The notes below the pieces were generated by a model. It had not been told where the DNA came from and ran no database searches. It saw only the letters and a list, made by a program, of their open reading frames with translations. Below, one piece after another: positions 1-8,213 of a DNA stretch of 13,540 nt. Position numbers and translations under genes: made by a program. Each line of letters begins with the position of its first letter. The first letter of the stretch is position 1. Source of the stretch: Lobulomyces angularis (lineage: Eukaryota; Chytridiomycota; Chytridiomycetes; Lobulomycetales; Lobulomycetaceae). The stretch lies in assembly GCA_027604685.1 (NCBI GenBank), contig JADHYX010000508.1:1-13540 (forward strand), read 5' to 3'.

Positions 1-234
1 ATTCCCGGATTGTCTCTTCATTTCACTCCAGAGCAAGAATTAATTGGTTCAGATCTGGAAGAAATGGGTGAAGTGGCCTACGTTTATGCGCGTCATTCAT
101 TAAATATGTTAGAAAAAAGCGCTTTTCAATCCAGCATAACAGAGGCGACAGAAAGGCATCGTCCGCAATACGAATCCAGCATTAGCATTACAGACAATAA
201 TGAGATTACTAAAGAAAGTCCCAAATCCACATGA
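1..234 (+). CDS. Ammonium transporter (Amt/Mep family), C-terminal end only
   Basis: The frame is open from the window edge (codon 1 = bases 1-3) to TGA at 232-234 and encodes the last 77 residues of a protein. It begins IPGLSLHFTPEQELIGSD, followed by LEEMGEVAYVYAR. This matches the conserved cytoplasmic tail of Amt/Mep transporters, where a final Pro-Gly-Leu-x-Leu-Arg leads into an acidic stretch and a Gly-Glu-x-Ala-Tyr motif; in that family the tail controls opening of the NH4+ pore at the plasma membrane. The pore-forming helices lie outside the window. After the conserved part come about 40 polar, Ser/Thr/Glu-rich residues with no recognisable domain, ending KESPKST. Family assignment rests on this tail alone. 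An AATAAA lies 46 nt after the stop. Confidence 0.78.
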   Translation: MPGLSLHFTPEQELIGSDLEEMGEVAYVYARHSLNMLEKSAFQSSITEATERHRPQYESSISITDNNEITKESPKST

Positions 235-279
235 TAAATATTAACACATTTTCTTATAAATATCAGTGTTTTGTTCAGT

Positions 280-285
280 AATAAA
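280..285 (+). promoter_or_regulatory. Possible poly(A) signal AATAAA of the ammonium transporter gene
   Basis: A canonical AATAAA hexamer lies 46 nt downstream of the TGA stop, followed by a T-rich stretch. Position fits a 3' end signal, but the region is so AT-rich that chance occurrence is easy. The remaining 193-bp gap up to the kinesin start shows no other gene and must hold the kinesin promoter. Confidence 0.4.
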
Positions 286-427
286 GTTTTTAAATTAATA
301 ATAAAACAACAAGTATGAATTACACATTTGAAACAATGCATTTTTGAAGTCCGATGAAATTTGAGGCTTCAAAAAACCACAACAAAATTGTAGATAGATC
401 TTTTAAATATTAAATATACTAGAATAG

Positions 428-3400
428 ATGATGGAAAGTAATAATAATATTAGAGTTGTTTGTAGATTTAGACCTCAGGTATGGAAAGTTTAATTGATAT
501 ATTCACGAACGAAACTAATTTTGTAACTATCAAAATCACTTGTTTAGAATAAAAAGGAAATAAATGAAGGTGGTTTTACAACTACAGTGTTTGATGATGA
601 TAAAAGGACCGTAACTATAGAAGTATATAATAAAAAAGAAAATATATTGAGTTATATATTTCACGTTCTTTGTTTTCAGCACACTAGAATAAAAAAAAAA
701 AATGAAAAATTATATTTTTTTTAAAATTTATATTCCTAATTTCTTTCTAAATTTGTTTTTTTAATATTTTTATTTTTTATTTAAAGGGAAGAGAAAAACA
801 ACAGTTTACTTTTGATAGAGTCTTCGATTGGAACACATCACAAGATGTAATGTTTGAATACACAGCTTCGGCTACTATCAATGGTATAAATGGAAAATTA
901 TGAATACAAAATATTAAAGATATTCATTTTCAAAAAAGATGTAATGAAAGGTTACAATGGAACTATTTTTGCGTATGGTCAAACAGGCTCCGGAAAAACA
1001 CATACCATGATGGTTGGTCAACAAAAAAATTATTTTTTTTGATTCTCATATATAAAAAAAAATACTTATTTTATATAATTTTAAAGGGTGATATGGAAAA
1101 TGTTACTATGAGAGGAATAACACCAAACTTGGTGGAAAAAATATTTGATACTATATTAAAAGCACCTGACACTTTAGAGTTTACAGTGAGAGTTTCATTT
1201 ATGGAGATATACATGGAAAAAATTAAGGATTTATTATTTCGTAAGGAATGAAAGAGAAAGAAAAATTACTAAAGTTGAATAATCTTATTTTTCCTTTTTG
1301 TTTTTAGCACAAAATGACAATTTACCTGTTCACGAAGAAAAAAGTAAAGGAGTGTACGTTAAAGGACTTTTAGAAGTTTTTGTTAGTTCAACTTCAGAAG
1401 TTTTTGAGGCTATGAGGAAAGGGCAAGAAAATAGAGTAACTGCTGCTACAAGTATTTAAACTTTTAAAACAAATAATGTTAAAAATTTACCCTTTTTTTT
1501 TCAAATCTTAGATATGAATGCTGAAAGCTCAAGAAGTCATTCTATTTTTGTGATACAAATTAGCCAAAAGAATTTATTAGATGGCAGTACCAGGGTTGGT
1601 AAACTTTACTTGGTAGATTTGGCAGGAAGTGAAAAAATTGGTAAAACTGGGGCTACTGGTCAAACATTAGAAGAAGCAAAAAAAATAAACAAGTCTCTTT
1701 CTGCTCTTGGTATGGTAATTAACTCTTTGACTGATGGAAAGGTATTTTAAGACAATTTTCATATTTTATTTTTTTTTTTTAATTTTTTTTGTTAATTAAT
1801 CTATTAAGTCGTCGCATATTCCTTATAGAGACTCAAAGTTAACACGTATTTTACAAGAATCTCTTGGCGGAAATTCAAGAACAACTTTAATAATAAACTG
1901 TTCACCTTGTTCGTCGAATGAAGCTGAGACTATTTCAACACTTCGATTTGGGATGAGGTATCAAAAATTTACATAATTCTCAAAAAGGTTAAAAATATAA
2001 CATCTTTTTTTTTCCAGAGCGAAAACAATAAAAAATAAAGCAAAGGTCAATGCTGATCTTAGTCCTGCGGAACTTAAGAACATGTTAAAAAAAATAAAGC
2101 AGGACTTAAGTGCATTGCAAATGTATACAGGTTCATTGGAAAGTGAGTTAAGTATATGGAGATCCGGTATTTTTTTGTTGCATAGTACTATGTTAACGGC
2201 TCTTCTTTTTTTTTGTATTTATCAGGAGCATCTGTGGCTGAGGCAGATAGGGTTGTATTTAACAGTAACAACTATTCTACGGAAAACTTGTCTACTTCCT
2301 CCCCAATTAGAGGATCGTTTGATATGTTACCTTTGCGTTCTCAAACTCCAATTACAGCATGGACTAATGATGACCGGGAGGAATTTTTTAAAAGAGAAAA
2401 TGAACTTGCAGATCAACTTGAAGAAGCGGAATCTGATTTAAAAAATAAGATTGCGGTAATTCAAATATGTAACGAAGAAATCAACTTTCTTAAAGAAAAA
2501 GAAATCAGTTATGTCAAGGTTTTTTTTTTTTTCTTCTTTTTTAACCAAAACAATAAAAAAAATAAACTTATAATTATAGGAAAAGAATCAATTACACTTT
2601 GCAATTAACGATTTAAAATCAGAAATCGACAACTTAAACTTTGAAAATAAAGATAATCAAATCATGATGGATAGCTTAACGGAAGCCAACAATGAACTAG
2701 CGAATGAAATTAATACTTTAAGGGTAAATGTGTACAGCATTGGATTATATTCAAAATTATTTTTTTCTTTTAATTCACAATATAAAGTGATATACCTAAC
2801 GCTTTATTTAATTCTTGTTTTTTTTAGAAAAAACTTCATGACTTTGAAAATAAGCCAGCTGAGAATTTTGTAAAGGGAGAAGTGGAAAAAAGAAAAAAAG
2901 AAAAAATAGCTGAATTGATGGGAGATTTAAATGATTCAAATTCAACAGTGCAAAAAATTAAGGAAACTTTAAAGCGGCTAAGTTTTGAGAGCAATTTAAA
3001 TAATGCACCTACACTACCTAGAACAGAAAAAGAAATAATACAACAGCATAAAGAATTGCTGGAAAGCAAGAATCACGTAAAGCAACAAGGAGTTTTGATT
3101 ACAGAGTTAGTGCAACAAATTAGATTAGCTCGAGAAGAATACAACAAGATATCATTAAAAAAAGATGGTGTAGAATTCAAATTGTCAGGCATGCACACAG
3201 AATATGAAAGTTTGTTGAATGGAATTTTAAAAGAAAAAAACAACATTGATGAAGACAAAGTTTCTAATGAAATTGAAGAACTTACTGTAATTAAATTTCA
3301 TTTTATTTTTTTTTTCAATATTTTTTTATCCAATAAAAAATTAATATATACTTTTAGTTACAATTGGAAAAACAATATTTGGAAAAGAAAAATATTCAAG

Positions 3401-4464
3401 AAGAACACTTTTTAGAATTAAAAAATAACTCTTCCAAGAAAGATGACGATTTGATCAAATTTTCAAAGTAAAAATAAAAAAAAATAAATAAATAATTCTT
3501 CAATATAATTAATTTTTTAATTTATTTTCAGTAATTTACTTAATCTTACAAATGACAATGCAGAACTTAAAAAGTCCTTGGAGCAGTTGAAAAAAGCCTC
3601 TAGTTCAACTGCACTTGATCTACAGAAAAAGGAACAAGAATTCGATCAAATGAGAAAAAATATGGTAATAATTAAAAATTGAAAAGAAAATTATTGAATT
3701 AAATTTTAGACTCAACAAATGTTGGAATTTGATGCCATGAAAAAAAAATTGATGATCGATCTTCAAAATCGCTGTGAAAAGATTGTTGAGTTAGAAATAT
3801 CTCTAGATGAAAATAGAGAACTAGTACAGATAAATAAAAATAATTCACAGATATCAAAGTCTCAGCAACAAAAAATGATTTTTTTGGAGCAAAACTTGGA
3901 ACAATTAACTGCTGTACAAAAACAGTTAGTAGAACAAAACACCTCTTTAAAAAAAGAATTTGCAATTGCTGAAAGGAAGTTAAGTAATAGAAATGATAGA
4001 ATAATTAAACTTGTAAGCAAAAAAAAAATAAAATATTAAGTGATTAAAAAAAATCTTTTAGGAAAGTTTGTTTCAGGATGCGCAGACGAAGCTGGAATTA
4101 CAGAGTCAAAAATTCGATGCGCAGTTGTCGTCAATGAGAGAAAAACTTAAAGAGGCAAAAAGTAAAAAAAAAAAAGGAATTAGCTAGTTTTTACTAATAA
4201 AAATTCACAGCTCAAAATGGAGTGTCACAGAATGGATGGCTGTACGCAGGGAGAATAGCTAAACCGCTAAGAGGCGGAGGAGGAGGTGCAGGTGGTATTA
4301 GCGGTTCTGAGTTGGACGAAAAAAATGACAATTTAGATGTTGTTAATTATATGGAAGTAGATAACAATGCCATAAATCTTCCTAACCCTACTGCTTCTGC
4401 AACTTTAAATAAAACTCCTCCTGGAAAAAGGTCTAATTGGTATGTTAGTTTGCTAAAAAAGTAA
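428..4464 (+). CDS. Kinesin-1 heavy chain (conventional kinesin), 972 aa, 17 exons
   Basis: Plus-end microtubule motor that carries vesicles and other cargo. Exons: 428-478, 548-622, 787-883, 939-1012, 1087-1240, 1308-1451, 1512-1741, 1809-1957, 2018-2166, 2226-2518, 2580-2723, 2828-3286, 3358-3467, 3532-3664, 3710-4012, 4062-4161, 4211-4464 (2919 nt). An in-frame TAG directly precedes the first of two adjacent ATGs. The motor opens [11 protein letters not shown]; it has P-loop GQTGSGKT (88-95), switch I NAESSRSH (201-208), switch II DLAGSE (234-239) and [17 protein letters not shown] (from 281). After the neck (about 330-375) comes a long, broken coiled coil. The conserved kinesin-1 tail coil covers about 812-888 ([10 protein letters not shown], then [14 protein letters not shown]). 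The IAK autoinhibitory motif is at 904-906 within [12 protein letters not shown]. Length fits fungal kinesin-1. No kinesin light chain gene is visible here; fungal kinesin-1 is known to work without light chains. Introns are 45-164 nt. Donors GTTGGT (1013) and GTTTTT (2519) are weak but required by frame. Confidence 0.95.
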
Positions 4465-4932
4465 TATAAAAATCAAATGAGCTCATGTGTACAGGGAGTG
4501 TGTTTTAAACATACTAACTTTTTTTTTTTAATTTATTAGTAGCGCTATTTTTTTTTTTAAAGATAAATATTTAATTTACATCACATTCAATTCAAAAATA
4601 TAATATATTACAACATTTCAATTTTAACAAATTTTTTTTTTTTTTGTGCACAAATCTCATAATTTTGTAAGTCAATCACAAAACAAAATGTGTAAAAAAA
4701 AATTGTGAAGTTTTCAAGGTAAGCTAAAGTACAAATAGGATAAAAAATTGTATTAAGAACAACATTATTTTCTTATGTAATCTAAGGTATGAGATAAATG
4801 TTAAATAAATAAATAAAATATTGTACATTAACATAAGTAACCTTAAAAAAAAAAAATTTTAAGAAAAAAATAAAAAAATAAAAAAGCAATTAAATCTTGT
4901 AAATGGATTTTATTTTGACTTCATGGAAAATG
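4465..4932. other. Intergenic gap between convergent kinesin and carrier genes
   Basis: 468 bp of very AT-rich DNA with long A and T runs. It separates the stop codons of two convergent genes, so it should hold both 3' untranslated regions. AATAAA-like repeats on the plus strand (TAAATAAATAAATAAAATA, 4803-4821) could serve the kinesin transcript, although they lie about 340 nt beyond its stop. No ORF with recognisable content, RNA gene or mobile element is visible. Confidence 0.6.
4909..4914 (-). promoter_or_regulatory. Possible poly(A) signal AATAAA of the mitochondrial carrier gene
   Basis: On the minus strand AATAAA occurs 19-24 nt after the TAG stop at 4933-4935. The spacing is short but acceptable for a compact AT-rich genome; chance occurrence cannot be excluded. 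Confidence 0.4.
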
Positions 4933-6096
4933 CTAAATATTTTTCATATTGTTTAAAATCATTTCATATGTCCATAAAGAAATTCCTGCTGAAGGTATAG
5001 TTCTAATAAGATTTGTAGGTAATCCCTTATATAAGCTTTTCCAACCTTCTTCGACAACCATATTCTTAACTGTTTTTACTATTCCATTATAAGGAACTAT
5101 ATTAGGGATTACAGAGGTATTATTAGAAAAGTTTTTGTTTAAGGGAGCAGTTTGAGTCTGTAATCTAGTCCTAATCACTTCATGAGGATATGTTATTACA
5201 GCTGCAATAAATTTTGAAACAATGCTGGATGTCAAAATGCCTAAATTACTCAACTCTGGCCGCTTGTTTGGGTTATAGTCTTCTAGTTTACTGTGATGCT
5301 CGTAATCTTACATTCAGAAATAATAAAATATTGAAAAAAAATTTTTGTTTTACTTGATATAACAATTTTGAATCTTTCGTAAAGAGGAAATTGAATTAGG
5401 GGATGAGCAATTCCAAGGAAAGATGGTATTAACCCCCTATACAATGATGTCAAACCTTAAAATGAAATGCTTAATGAGTGTTAAAAACTACTCCAAATAC
5501 CTTCTTTTTTAATAATAGATTTAAAAGCGTGAGAAACTGATCTGTAATAATAAATAGTTTCTGTATTTTGAGTCATCATTCTCCTTTTGGATTTTGTTAA
5601 TTAAATAAAAATACATATGTTATATTTTACGTCCTAATGACCCATAGAGGTGTTATTCCTACTACGCACACCACTGATGATAACAAAGCAGAACCTGAGT
5701 GTACAAATGGATCGTCTAACTTTCTGGCTATATATATTTAAATTTAGTTAATTAAATTTAGATGTCAATAAAATTACTTGTATGATTAGATATGGCAACT
5801 TTGAAAGATTCATATGTTGCAAACCATAGCATTCTATCACACAGATAGCTCAAAACTTAAAAGGTAATTAAAATTTTTTGTAACTAATAATAAAACAAAC
5901 TTGTAGGACTCAAGCCACTGAATAAACCTTTTAAACCTTCCTCTTTTGCAATTCTAACGAGTGTAGGAAACGTCCCATTATAATTTGTTAAAGAAATGGG
6001 AGGTTGATTCTGTAGTCGCACTTTTACTACATCTAAGGGACAAACAATAATTCCAGCGACTAAACCACTCATTGCTCCTGCAAAAGCATAGTCCAT
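4933..6096 (-). CDS. Mitochondrial carrier (SLC25), NAD+/pyrimidine-nucleotide/folate branch, 309 aa, 6 exons
   Basis: Inner-membrane metabolite carrier. Exons in reading order: 6096-5901, 5855-5778, 5727-5631, 5583-5501, 5455-5354, 5306-4933 (930 nt); introns are 45-50 nt. Three tandem repeats each carry the family signature: PLDVVKVR (20-27), PLWVIRTR (118-125) and YPHEVIRTRLQ (225-235). Tryptophan in place of the acidic residue in repeat 2, GLSPTIL at the end of repeat 1, SSIVSKFIAAVITYPHE before the third signature, and TNLIRTIP near the end together resemble yeast Yia6/Yea6 (NAD+) and Rim2 (pyrimidine nucleotides). The substrate cannot be settled from this: NAD+, pyrimidine nucleotides or folate/FAD are all possible. 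The N-terminus is very short (MDYAFAGAMSG). The frame stays open upstream to a stop but has no other ATG, so a further 5' exon is possible. The gene is divergent from the DHHC gene. Confidence 0.92.
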
Positions 6097-6349
6097 TTTT
6101 AAACCTTTTTGATATCTCTTTTTACAATGTATTAAAGATATTAATAATAATAAAACTTTAATGAAATTAGTTTAGTTACTTACTTTTTAAAATTTTCAAA
6201 AAGTTCAATGAATAAATTTTTTCTGTTTAAATATTTATCCAAACAAGAGTGTTTGTAACGGTGGTTTCTATTTCTCAAAAAAAAAAAAATTGTTTATATA
6301 TTAAAAATTTTATATTTTTTACCAAATCACCACCATTAAAGTAAAATAG
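6097..6349. promoter_or_regulatory. Shared divergent promoter region, carrier (-) and DHHC gene (+)
   Basis: 253 bp separate the two divergent start codons, so both promoters must lie here. The stretch is AT-rich. The only less AT-rich elements are GTAACGGTGGTTTC (near 6256) and AAATCACCACCATT (near 6324), which contain GGTGGT and ACCACC in inverted orientation about 65 bp apart. They could be a pair of binding sites, but this is speculative. No other ORF is supported. Confidence 0.4.
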
Positions 6350-6352
6350 ATG
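6350..6352 (+). other. Proposed ATG-only first coding exon of the DHHC gene
   Basis: The exon encoding the first membrane helix (6436-6533) has no in-frame ATG and is preceded by AAAATAG, a usable 3' splice site. Upstream, ATG at 6350-6352 is followed at once by GTAAAATATT, a plausible donor. Splicing 6353-6435 (83 nt) puts this ATG in frame (M-DVKFVIFG). It is the simplest start I can find, but a different upstream exon or a non-ATG start is not excluded. Confidence 0.45.
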
Positions 6353-7974
6353 GTAAAATATTCCTTATTTCTCAAATATTTAAATTTTATCTTTCAAAGG
6401 AATGGAATATTAATTTACATTAAATTTTAAAATAGGATGTGAAATTTGTTATTTTTGGAATTCTCATTTTCATATACTTTATTATTGTTTTGTTATTTGG
6501 GGATACCTTTATATTTAGAAAAACTCCTATTTCGTAAGTTTTATTTTAATCTCACTATACATATATATTAATTTTTTTTTTTTTAATGTGTTTACTGAAG
6601 ATTTTCACATTATTTCCTCTATAATAAGTTATTTCCCTTTTTAAGGTATGAAAAATTAAAAAAAATTGTATTTATTTCTTTTTTGGATTCGTTTTTAGTT
6701 TACTTATGACCTTTATTTTTGGGAAAACTTTAATTCTTAAATTTAAAATTTTTTTCACTTATTTGGATACTTCAAAACATCCCTTTGTTCAAATATTTTA
6801 TCTTTTGTTAATGACAGGATGCATACTCATATTTCTTTACAGTGCACATGATAAAATTCAAGAACCTTACTTGAGTAGCTTCCATTGGTTTTTCATTCCA
6901 ATTTTGATAAGTTACATGTACGCATCCTTTTATATTGCCTGCTATAGTGATCCTGGTGAAATTACCTCAAGAAATGTAGAAAAAGCATTGAAAGTGTTTC
7001 CATATGACTACATCATATTTAATGAGTCAATCTGCAGGACTTGCCAGTTTAAGAAGTATATAATATAATTTTTTTCATGGCATTTTGAAATTTTTTAATT
7101 TTTTTTAATTATTCCTTTTCAGGCCTGCCAGATCTAAAGTGATTATTTGAAATTGTTTTCTTTAAGTGAACTTTTTTTTTCAGCATTGCTCTATCTGTAA
7201 AATGTGTATTGCTAAAGCGGATCATCATTGTGTTTGGTTAAATAATTGTGTTGGGCACAACAATTTTCGTTACTTTCTTCAATTTTTGATGGCAACAATG
7301 GCATTGGTATTATTTTTTATTGCATTTAGATAATTATTGTTAATAGGCTTTTTATGGGTGTTACATGAGCTTTCAAATCTGCCGAGCGTTAATAAAGGTG
7401 CAGCAATTAGATAAAATGTACATGAGGGATCCCTTTACACAAAAAAGCATTAAAATTCCAATGCACTATCAATGGTTTATTATTGCGCAACAAGAAGGCG
7501 TACTGCCAGCATTTTGTGTTTTTACAGGTTTCTTTTTTTTATTATAGTGTCAATTTATCAATTTTTACCTATCAGGGTTAGCAGGATTTGTGGTTCTAGT
7601 TTTTTTTCTTTATCAGTTATCAATGGTATATACAGGAAAGACAGGTGGAGTTATATCTATTTTTTTTATTTATAAAAAAAATAAAAATCCGTTTAGCTAA
7701 TGAAACGTTTAAGTGGAGTGATATTAAGTATGCGATAAAGACTGGTGCATTAAGCACCTGGTCAGCCGAGTTAAAAAAATACAACCAAAGTTTTAATGCT
7801 AAGAAGAAACCTATGGATGGTGGGGAGGTTAAGAAAAATCGAAAAAAAATGAAGAGAAAGGATGATGTTGAAAATGATGATATTCCTTTAAAAAGCATTA
7901 AGGAAATAAAAAATATTTATGATAATGGATTTTTTCAGAACCTTAAAGATTGGTTACTTCCAGCAAAACTTTAA
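6350..7974 (+). CDS. SWF1: DHHC protein S-palmitoyltransferase, Swf1/ZDHHC4 type, 389 aa, 9 exons
   Basis: Transfers palmitate from acyl-CoA to cysteines; yeast Swf1 acts at the ER on SNARE juxtamembrane cysteines. Exons: 6350-6352 (tentative), 6436-6533, 6601-6645, 6699-7055, 7123-7138, 7184-7306, 7347-7527, 7576-7644, 7697-7974 (1170 nt). A first membrane helix covers about 4-22, followed by [12 protein letters not shown] as in fungal Swf1; two more helices are near 80-125. PYDY at about 150-153 leads into the Cys-rich domain: C161, C164, PARSKHCSIC (169-178), C181, then DHHC at 186-189 with C189 as nucleophile, and NNCVG. Two further membrane segments follow. The usual TTxE motif reads TANE (297-300). 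A long Lys-rich insert precedes the C-terminal PaCCT-like [11 protein letters not shown], close to Swf1 NIYDKG. The family call is firm. The start is less so, because the first coding exon with homology has no ATG of its own. Confidence 0.9.
7123..7138 (+). other. 16-nt micro-exon of the DHHC gene (PARSK)
   Basis: Only 16 bases lie between CAG (7120-7122) and the donor GTGATT (7139). Joined to the flanking exons they complete K-PARSK-HCSIC, the invariant core of the DHHC Cys-rich domain. Without it the frame is lost and a zinc-binding block is broken. The intron after it is only 45 nt. Conservation of the encoded residues makes the exon nearly certain despite its size. Confidence 0.9.
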
Positions 7975-8213
7975 AGTTTTGTTCAAAAAATTAATATAAA
8001 CATTGTTATTAAATCAATAGCTGTTGCAAGTTTAACTTTTAAATTGAAAATATTACTGTAAGCTGAAAAAATTAAAATTATTTATTTTCTGATTTGATGG
8101 ATGTTTTTTCTGTTTTTTTCAAAAAATTTAAGTGAAGCATTGCAGTATGCTTAGACACAAAAAAATTTTTTTTGAGCTTTCTTTCAATAGATATTTAAAA
8201 AATTAGATTTGAA
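7975..8213. other. Intergenic region between the DHHC gene and the PHD gene
   Basis: 239 bp of AT-rich sequence between two genes on the same strand. It should hold the 3' end of the DHHC transcript (ATTAAA variant near 8008; no AATAAA seen) and the promoter of the PHD gene. No ORF or clear element is visible. Confidence 0.4.

Noticed and set aside
126..341. Minus-strand 71-codon ORF
   Set aside because: It overlaps the ammonium transporter tail antisense and its 3' untranslated region, starts without context and has no recognisable content.
2082..2441. Plus-strand 119-codon ORF inside the kinesin gene
   Set aside because: It starts in frame within kinesin exon 9 but then reads through the intron at 2167-2225 and continues in the wrong frame; the spliced kinesin frame explains the conserved residues.
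2836..3258. Minus-strand ORFs opposite the kinesin coiled coil
   Set aside because: Shadows of the Lys/Glu-rich coiled-coil codons, read antisense as Phe/Ser/Leu-rich sequence.
3699..3965. Minus-strand 88-codon ORF opposite kinesin exon 15
   Set aside because: Antisense shadow of the most conserved part of the kinesin tail.
4531..4549. TAGCGCTA palindrome similar to GTAGCGCTAC at 12114-12123
   Set aside because: Two short palindromes in unrelated contexts (3' gap and leader) with no shared flanks; most likely chance.
7620..7898. Minus-strand 92-codon ORF in the DHHC gene
   Set aside because: Antisense to an intron and the Lys-rich last exon; Phe-rich low-complexity translation with no family match.
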